A stretch of 38,430 nt of DNA, taken from an uncultured Prochlorococcus sp. Lineage in GTDB: Bacteria; Cyanobacteriota; Cyanobacteriia; PCC-6307; Cyanobiaceae. The translations under genes were made by a program, and so were the position numbers. Below, in pieces: positions 36,769 to 38,430 of the stretch. Every line of letters starts with the position of its first letter. Position 1 is the stretch's first letter. The notes beneath the pieces are model-generated. The model made no database searches. It had not been told where the DNA came from and worked only from the letters and a program-made list of their open reading frames with translations. The stretch spans positions 1 to 38,430 of the forward strand of contig CACGHD010000014.1 of NCBI GenBank assembly GCA_902572825.1, given 5' to 3'.

Positions 36769-38430
36769 TTAACTTTGTCCAACTCTGGCAATATTTAAAA
36801 CATCTGCCATTGATTTAATTTGTTCAATTGTTTTGTGAAGTTGATTATAACTTTCAAGACCTACACAAAGATTTATAATAGCTGGTTTACCATAAGCAGT
36901 TTTAACATTGGCATCACTAACGTTTATACCTTTATCAGATAACCTCATAAGAATATCTTTAAGAACTCCAACTCTATCAATTACTTCTATTCGTAGCTGA
37001 ATTGGAAACTTATTATCTCCAGTTTTATTATCTTGATTCCAACCGACAGGTAATCTTCTCTCTATTGGAATTGGTATTACATTTTCACAATCTTCTCTAT
37101 GTATAGTTATCCCATGGTTGCCGAGCGACACAGTTCCGATAATATCCTCGCCTGGGAGTGGGGAACAGCATTTACCTATTCTGTAATCAAGACCTTCTAT
37201 CCCAGAAATTGGTGATTTAGCTGCTGTATTAGATTGATTAGTGGATAAATTATTTTTACTTTTAAGAGATTTTGCTATTTCAGAGTCAGAATCATTTTTA
37301 ACATCTTCTGTCTGTAATTTTATTTCTTCTCTTAGTCTGTTTAATACTTGATGCAAAGTTAAACCACCAAAACCAAGAGATGCAAGAAGGTCTTCAGTAG
37401 TTTTTAAATTGCATCGATTTGCAACTTTTTTCATGGCTTCACTAGAAAGTAATGCTTCAAAACCGTTTCTACCTACTTCTTTTTCAAGTAAATCTCTACC
37501 TCTTTTAATCGTTTCATCACGATGGCTTTTCTTATACCATTGGCGAATTCTATTTTTAGCAGTTGGCGTAACTACAAAGTTCAGCCAATCCAAGCTTGGA
37601 GTAGCATTATTACTTGTCAAAATTTCTATGAAGTCACCATTTTGAAGTGCTGTAGATAATGGAGAAAGCTTTTCATTAATTCTTATTCCATTACAGTGAT
37701 TTCCAACTTCAGAATGGATTCTGTAGGCGAAATCTATCGCGGTAGATCCTTTCCTTAAACCAACAACATCTCCTTTTGGAGTGATTACAAATACTTCTTC
37801 ATCAAATAAATCTTCTTTAATTGAAGCTAAATAATCATTATGATCCCTTTCATTACCTTCTTGTTGCCATTCTACTAATTGTCTTAGCCAATTAAATCTC
37901 TCGGCATTACTTTTAGCAGGAGAACCACCCTCTTTATATTGCCAATGAGCGGCAATACCATATTCAGCAATTTGATGCATCGAAGTAGTTCTAATTTGAA
38001 CTTCAATAGGTCGATGTCTTCCAATCACAGAAGTGTGTAAGGACTGATATCCATTGGGTTTTGGTAATCCTATATAGTCTTTAAATCTACCTGGAATTGG
38101 TTTGAAAGTATCATGAACAACTGCTAAAGCTCTATAACAACTATCTGAATTGTCCACGATAATTCTTAGGGCAGCAACATCATAAATCTCGTGAAAATGC
38201 TTTTGTTGTCTTTCCATTTTGCTCCAGATGCCATAAAGATGTTTTGGCCTTCCTGTTATTTCAAAATTTTTCAAACCCGCTGAAATCAAGTTTTCTTTCA
38301 TAAGATTCAAAGTTACTTTTAATCTTTTTTCTCTATCACTTCTTTTAACGGCGATTTGATCTTTAAGATCTAGATATTCTTTAGGCTCTAGGAATTTAAA
38401 AGCTAAATCTTCTAATTCCCATTTAAATCT
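36769..38430 (-). CDS. bifunctional-type (p)ppGpp synthetase/hydrolase (RelA/SpoT), 5' part missing
   Basis: The frame remains open at the right edge, so the gene continues beyond it; about 553 C-terminal residues are seen. The ORF beginning at TTG 38310 is not the true start. The synthetase domain shows EIYDVAALRIIVD, GRFKDYIGLPKPNGYQSLHTS and AEYGIAAHWQYK. RFKD is the RxKD form found in bifunctional synthetase/hydrolases rather than the E. coli RelA ExDD form. A TGS domain (FVITPKGDVVGL and GSTAIDFAYRIH), a zinc-finger-like GKCCSPLPGEDI and a C-terminal ACT domain (IEVIDRVGVLKDIL) follow. The HD hydrolase domain should lie outside the window. Role: stringent response. Confidence 0.93.
   Translation of the reverse strand, partial: RFKWELEDLAFKFLEPKEYLDLKDQIAVKRSDREKRLKVTLNLMKENLISAGLKNFEITGRPKHLYGIWSKMERQQKHFHEIYDVAALRIIVDNSDSCYRALAVVHDTFKPIPGRFKDYIGLPKPNGYQSLHTSVIGRHRPIEVQIRTTSMHQIAEYGIAAHWQYKEGGSPAKSNAERFNWLRQLVEWQQEGNERDHNDYLASIKEDLFDEEVFVITPKGDVVGLRKGSTAIDFAYRIHSEVGNHCNGIRINEKLSPLSTALQNGDFIEILTSNNATPSLDWLNFVVTPTAKNRIRQWYKKSHRDETIKRGRDLLEKEVGRNGFEALLSSEAMKKVANRCNLKTTEDLLASLGFGGLTLHQVLNRLREEIKLQTEDVKNDSDSEIAKSLKSKNNLSTNQSNTAAKSPISGIEGLDYRIGKCCSPLPGEDIIGTVSLGNHGITIHREDCENVIPIPIERRLPVGWNQDNKTGDNKFPIQLRIEVIDRVGVLKDILMRLSDKGINVSDANVKTAYGKPAIINLCVGLESYNQLHKTIEQIKSMADVLNIARVGQS

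Overview
The window is core-genome DNA of a picocyanobacterium, most probably a high-light-adapted Prochlorococcus. The sequence is very A+T rich (judged by eye, not computed), genes are packed with gaps of 0-130 bases on both strands, and the gene content is that of an oxygenic phototroph: many NDH-1 subunits (ndhF, ndhD, ndhA, ndhI, ndhG, ndhE, ndhH), chlM for chlorophyll, five phylloquinone genes, a PedR-like redox regulator and the cyanobacterial UDP-glucose pyrophosphorylase CugP. I see no tRNA, rRNA, CRISPR array, insertion sequence, integrase or prophage gene, and no gene-free stretch over 300 bases.

Layout. 1-4454 (+): end of ndhF, ndhD, scpA, cugP. 4438-5328 (-): metF. 5406-5684 (+): pedR-like regulator, meeting a 48-residue small gene (5690-5836, -) head-on. 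5933-11309 (-): a redox block read gltA, ndhA, ndhI, ndhG, ndhE, nadK, CYTH-domain gene. 11435-12895 (-): a membrane-anchored DUF3352-like protein. 12985-13335 (+): rhodanese; 13336-14580 (-): trpB; 14629-15605 (+): SUI1-like factor and cysC; 15620-16156 (-): purE; 16246-16944 (+): chlM; 16949-17677 (-): NarL-type response regulator; 17737-18882 (+): cysteine desulfurase; 18897-19799 (-): rsmH; 19838-21025 (+): ndhH.

21035-26083 is a phylloquinone cluster: DHNA-CoA thioesterase (+), the overlapping trio menA-menC-menE (-), and menF (+). 26076-27259 (-) holds the glutathione pair grxC-gshB. 27336-30961 (+) is a tight run prfB (with a programmed +1 frameshift), a DUF3285-like peptide, ybeY, dgkA, trpG and a secreted metallo-beta-lactamase-fold protein that lacks the usual metal-binding motif. 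30958-36240 (-) holds mnmE, nadC, argS and hisC; a DUF2062-like gene (+) and a bifunctional-type RelA/SpoT gene, cut by the right edge, finish the window.

How the genes connect. NDH-1 takes electrons into plastoquinone for cyclic electron flow and respiration. Phylloquinone is the photosystem I cofactor, ChlM feeds chlorophyll synthesis, and PedR is a family that couples photosynthetic electron transport to gene expression. GshB and GrxC handle thiol redox, and NadK supplies NADP. I found no clearly new multi-gene system. The best leads are small: a 48-residue gene, the inactive-looking MBL-fold protein, the prfB recoding site, ScpA's missing normal start codon, an arginine at a catalytic lysine position of MenC, an A+T hairpin at the end of ndhA, and a spaced repeat between trpB and the SUI1 gene.
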